In this document: one piece after another, positions 59,980 to 64,000 of the stretch
Layout: each line of letters opens with the position of its first letter
How positions within the stretch are numbered: position 1 is the stretch's first letter
Origin: Portulaca oleracea
Taxonomy: Eukaryota > Streptophyta > Magnoliopsida > Caryophyllales > Portulacaceae
Assembly: GCA_029582165.1 (NCBI GenBank)
Contig: CM055876.1
Location: 29,519,317 to 29,583,316, forward strand
Direction: 5' to 3'
DNA length: 64,000 nt
The notes under the pieces: generated by a model
The model's input: only the letters and a program-made list of their open reading frames with translations
Database searches by the model: none
What the model was told of the DNA's origin: nothing
Program-made: the position numbers and the translations under genes

Positions 59980-61150
59980 TGATGTATCCCAGCCAGAGGA
60001 CCTCTGCTCAGTGGTGAAACATCAAGTAGAAACGAGGACACGCATTTGAACGAGCACGGGGTAAAGGGGTTGGCAAAGATAAATAGATGAATCCCAACTA
60101 GAATCGAATGAATTTCGATTTAGTTAGGACATCAAGGAGGTTTATCTGCTCGGATCTAGCAACAACACTCCCAAGAATGCTCAATCGACACCAAGGAAGA
60201 AAAACAAAGGAAAAATGAAGGATAGAAACAAGTGATTATCAATCAATACAGACACACCATGATCGATTATCACAAGGGCAATCTTAATCCAATCCTTAGT
60301 TACAGACACACCTTCTAAGGATCAAATCAAGTCCTACCTATTCACCACTTGATTGCCAAATCAAGATACTGAGGTAGAATTTGAGAGTTGTTAGATACTC
60401 ACAAACAAAGCAAGCTCAAGGCTCATCTATTTCATCAATTCACCGTCCCCCGAAGGACATGACAGAGGGGTATTTAAAACCCAGCTGAACTCTAATTAAG
60501 AGTTTCTTGAGCAAAAAGAAAACGTCCTAATCTTACTTAATTAAACTAATTACATCAGAATAAACTAATATGTGACTAAAATAAGAAGCTTTTAGATCAA
60601 TTGGAGGACTAATAAAAGCATCACACATGGCATCTTCATGAAGCTTCTAGAACAATTGGAATGTACTAGAAACATCACACATGGCGCTTTCTTATTGGAG
60701 CATCATCCTTCATGGATACCAAATCGTAATTATTACTGGTGTGTTTCTTCCTTTAGTAGTGAATGTCCTTGGGTGTCGAATAAAATAACGATGTAGGACC
60801 CAAATGACCTTGGACCGTAAGCTTGGACATTATGAGCGACCTTCAGAACAATGAAGAGAAGCCTTAATTAGGTTTATTGGTAGAATAGTGAAGGAGTCAT
60901 GTAAGATGAAGACATGATCTCCCTGAACGTCCTTGCCCTTCTTGTTAGAGCTGTATAGAATGCGAATGACTCTTCAAAGCACTTGCTCTTGGACAATCAT
61001 GGAAAGCACAATAAAAAGTGAGGTATTGAGATAGTAAAGATGGCCTCGCATATGGTGAATGACCTTGATATCATCAAGGTCCATCGGGATTCACGAATGA
61101 CCTTTAGGCATGCTGGCACCAAATGAGGTTGTGAGGGCTGATTTCCATCA
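59980..61150 (-). repeat. Gypsy LTR copy b (1171 bp), shared by both units
   Basis: TGATGTATCCCAGCCAGAGG ... GATTTCCATCA. It serves as 5' LTR of unit 1 and 3' LTR of unit 2 (- orientation). It shares the TTACATCAGAATAAACTAA segment with copy c. Confidence 0.88.
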
Positions 61151-63257
61151 TTCCCCCCATGTTGAGAAAAGTTTGACCTCAAACTTGGAAGGTCCTTTGC
61201 CTCAAAATAATGTGGTCTCAAATAAGATACATGGAAGGTTGCACTTCCACCAAGTTCATCCGAGAAATCCAATTTGTAATCATTGTCTCCCACCTTCTCA
61301 AGGACCTCAAAGGGACCTTCAGCTCTTGGATTCAACTTCCCTTTCTTCTTGGATCAAAATCTGTCCTTCTTTAGGTAGATCCAAACAAGTTCACCCGGTA
61401 GGAAACCCATCTTCTTCCTTCTTTTGTGAACAAAATCATGAAACTTAGCTACCTTCTTCCGTTCATGCTGAAATTGACGTTCAAGAGGCAAACCAGGGGG
61501 TTTTTCTTCCGGAAACACATAAGGATAGTGTTCCAACGGATGAGTAAGGAGGGGGTGGCTATTTGAGGAGTTTGGGTTTATGATTAGGTTTAGGAGAATA
61601 AGGTCCTTATAATCAAGAAACTCAGGGTGTTCAGCAACCAAGAGTGTAATAAAATTTGGTTCAGTAACCACATTCTCCTTGGGTATAGCAAGCTGGAATG
61701 GTTTCAAAGGAGTGGGGTAAGTCTTTTTGTGGCTAAGAATAAGGTCCTTGGTCGTATCAAAGAACTTCAACAACCAGGTCCTTAAGGACAAAAGCGTAGG
61801 TTGATGGATTCTGGGAATTGGCTCATTTATGGAGGGTGTTGATGTGAAGGTAAAGGGACATGGAAAGTAGGTTTCGAGACTCCCCTTCTTGGATAGGAAG
61901 TTATTTGATATGAGGGGTTTTGTGGGGCTTTTGGGGCTGTTTTGTGGGCTAAGGACAGTGGGGGTTTCAGTGGTGGGTTGATGGTAGGATTAATGACAAA
62001 CCAAGGTTGGTAAGGAATGTGCAAATCAGTGCTTGGCTGTCTCAAGGACCTTGGGGAAGAACAACTGACAATTTGAGCAAAAGGATATGCGACATAGATG
62101 TTTCTCTTGCTAAGCATGGTGAAGGTATGACATGACAATGTGCCTCCTAGCACAACTTCCACAGTAAACATCCAAGGCATACTTCCCAATATAGAGCATA
62201 TGATCAAGGCCTTAACAACATTCCACACTAATCCACAACAAGCATTATCAAAGCTCACAAAATCTAGATAATACGACTCCACTTCTTTTCCACTATCTTG
62301 ACTCATCCAAAGTTGTATAGTCATGATACCCTTCTCAACACAACACCAAAGCACATGAAATTTCACAAAACATGCATTCATGAAACTCCAAAATATTCGC
62401 AAGTATGCTTCATTCATGCCCAACAAAATAATGTAGTAAAGAAATTCTTGAGATCCCATACCTTGACCAAAATATTGGACACCAATTGACTTGAAAAGGA
62501 TCAAGGCCGGAAAGTCAACATCATCAATAAAAACAATGAGCTCCTCCATTGAGTTTGGGGGCTTGATACTCCATTCCTCATACTTGGACCTCCTTTGCTT
62601 CAACCTCTTCCTCTTCGGTCTTCTTCTAACCTCCAAGTTCACCCATAGAAATGACCTTGGTTGGAAATAAACCAACTCAACATTGAAGCCATTGTAAGCT
62701 TCATTCTCCATTTTCATCACGAACTGAGGTTCTGATTCTGACAATGTCATTGGCTGACAGGACCCTAAGGTCGTTGGCTGTGTCAAGGACAGACAGTCCT
62801 CAACCTCCTCATCATAGACAGGATCCTCCAAAGGTTCATTTACACACTCTTCTTCATCAAGATCCTCTACTTCCTCATCATACATAGGAAGAAGATCTAG
62901 ATTGACTTCTTCTTTCTCCTCCAACTCCATATAATCTTCTTCATCTTCATACACATCAAAAATAGGAGGGTGATCGACCTCGTGTTCTTCCTTGTGTTCA
63001 TCCTCAAGAGAAAAAATGGCCTCAACAACTTTTGACGCATCATAAATCTCTTGTTCATCTCGAATTTGATGTTCCTCGTCTCGAACCAAAGGTGGTTCAC
63101 GTGATTTCCTAGAATTGTAAATAAATTCATACCAATCCATCTCCAATTGTCGCACCTTGAGGTCAAGGAGTTCAAACTCGCGTTTCAATCTCCTTAATCT
63201 CCTTTTCTCCTTCAAAATCAGTTCACTCTCTCGAGATGAAGGCTTGTTGAAAGTCAT
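61100..63257 (-). pseudogene. Gypsy internal region, copy 2 (deleted pol)
   Basis: The ATG at 63257 starts a 476-residue frame to 61827: gag remnant, acidic PMYDEEVED repeats, basic block, then a region with VEVVLGGTLSCHTFTMLSKR. After a frameshift near 61,907 the sense frame continues 61791-61354 (PNFITLLVAEHPEFLDYKDL, YVFPEEKPPGLPLE). It passes without a gap into integrase C-terminal sequence (FHDFVHKRRKKMGFLPGELV). A further frame (61335 down) has GPFEVLEKVGDNDYKLDF and TFHVSYLRPHYFE. RT catalytic motifs, RNase H and the integrase DDE core are absent, so the unit is non-autonomous by a deletion older than the duplication. Confidence 0.85.
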
Positions 63258-63366
63258 GGTTGCTGGTTTTTTTGTGGCTATATGTTTGGGATGATTTGGG
63301 ATGTGTTTAGGCTCAAAGGAATCAGAAACGAATCACCAAAATGGTAGCTAGCTCGATACAAATTTA

Positions 63367-64000
63367 TGATGTATCGGTCGGAGGACCTCTGCTCGTGGTG
63401 AGAAACATCAAGTAGAACAGAGGACACGCATTTGAACCAGAACAACAGGGTAAATGGGATAAAAGCAGCAGCAAATAGATGAATCCCAACTAGAATCGAA
63501 TGAATTTCGATTTAGTTAGGACATCAAGGAGGTTTATCTGCTCGGATCCAGCAACAACACAACCAAGAATGCTCAATCGACACCAAGGAACAAAAACAAA
63601 GGAAAAATGAAGGATAGAAACAAGTGATTATCAATCAATACAGACACACCATGATCGATTATCACAAGGGCAATCTTAATCCAATCCTTAGTTACAGACA
63701 CACCTTCTAAGGATCAAATAAAGTCTTACCTATTCACCACTTGATTGCCAAATCAAGATACTGAGGTAGAATTTGAGAGTTGTTAGATACTCACAAACAA
63801 AGCAAGCTCAAGGCTCATCTATTTCATCAATTCACCGTCCCCCGAAGGACATGACAGAGGGGTATTTAAAACCCAGCTGAACTCTAATTAAGAGTTTCTT
63901 GAGCAAAAAGAAAACGTCCTAATCTTACTTAATTAAACTAATTACATCAGAATAAACTAATATGTGACTAAAATAAGAAGCTTTTAGATCAATTGGAGGA
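63367..64000 (-). repeat. Gypsy LTR copy c, cut by window edge
   Basis: 634 bp of the third LTR are visible, starting TGATGTATCGGTCGGAGGAC. The window ends inside it. It could belong to a further tandem unit. Confidence 0.87.

Larger units (their letters stand above)
56602..64000 (-). mobile_element. Tandem Ty3/gypsy array: LTR-internal-LTR-internal-LTR
   Basis: Three LTR copies (56602-57778, 59980-61150, 63367 to beyond the edge) alternate with two internal regions (57779-59979, 61151-63366), with a repeat period of 3378 and 3387 bp. LTR ends are TGATG...CATCA. A PBS (reverse of TGGTATCAGAGC) precedes the middle LTR at 59962-59973, and a degraded one precedes the third. The polypurine tract (GGGGGGAATGATGG on -) overlaps the coding end and the LTR start, as usual in this lineage. 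Neighbouring elements share an LTR, which indicates unequal or LTR-LTR recombination. The array is inserted in a MULE transposase. The right end and target duplication are outside the window. Confidence 0.88.

Noticed and set aside
1..64000. CRISPR arrays, operons or bacterial regulatory elements
   Set aside because: Introns, LTR elements and plant gene families show nuclear plant DNA; no spaced direct repeats of CRISPR type were seen.

Overview
The window is nuclear DNA of a flowering plant, most likely a eudicot. Introns have GT..AG borders and intergenic DNA is AT-rich. The proteins recognised are plant families: a SULTR3-type sulfate transporter, Cf-9-like receptor-like proteins, Ty1/copia and Ty3/gypsy retrotransposons, an L1-type LINE and a Mutator-like transposase. 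I cannot name the species.

Layout. Positions 1-2.9 kb are a pile of fold-back MITEs. From 3.17 to 11.19 kb is a 12-exon sulfate transporter gene on the + strand. Eleven exons are clean, but exon 2 is visible only as a decayed remnant, and the introns hold MITEs. A copia element with 475-bp LTRs (11.83-17.17 kb, 5-bp TSD AAAAA) follows; its LTRs are nearly identical but its coding region has several breaks. From 17.2 to 20.8 kb is MITE and microsatellite DNA. From 20.8 to 30.5 kb lies an apparently non-coding, internally duplicated region. It starts at a promoter-like block of six CGCG boxes plus a TATA box and contains a plastid-type tRNA-Trp copy and a hAT MITE.

From 30.9 to 47.3 kb there are three receptor-like-protein (RLP) genes, one on - and two on +, all broken by stops or frameshifts. 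An internally deleted copia element, itself split by a 1.6-kb solo LTR, sits about 65 bp upstream of the start codon of the first RLP. Both insertions have readable target-site duplications. From 48.6 to 49.9 kb is a 5'-truncated LINE with a poly(A) tail and 14-bp TSD. From 50 to 53.3 kb are fold-back MITEs and a long (TA)n tract.

From 53.4 kb onward is a Mutator-like region: a GRF zinc-finger/coiled-coil/membrane protein gene on + converges on a MULE transposase on -. The transposase is interrupted at 56,602 by a tandem Ty3/gypsy array (LTR-internal-LTR-internal-LTR, period about 3.38 kb) that runs off the right edge. Each internal region has lost the RT, RNase H and integrase catalytic cores.

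As a whole this is a repeat-driven region: one metabolic transporter gene (possibly inactive), a decaying immune-receptor cluster, and at least three levels of nested transposons. Many copy-specific differences in the gypsy array fall on CAG/CTG/CCG trinucleotides, which raises the possibility of base-calling error at CHG-methylated sites.
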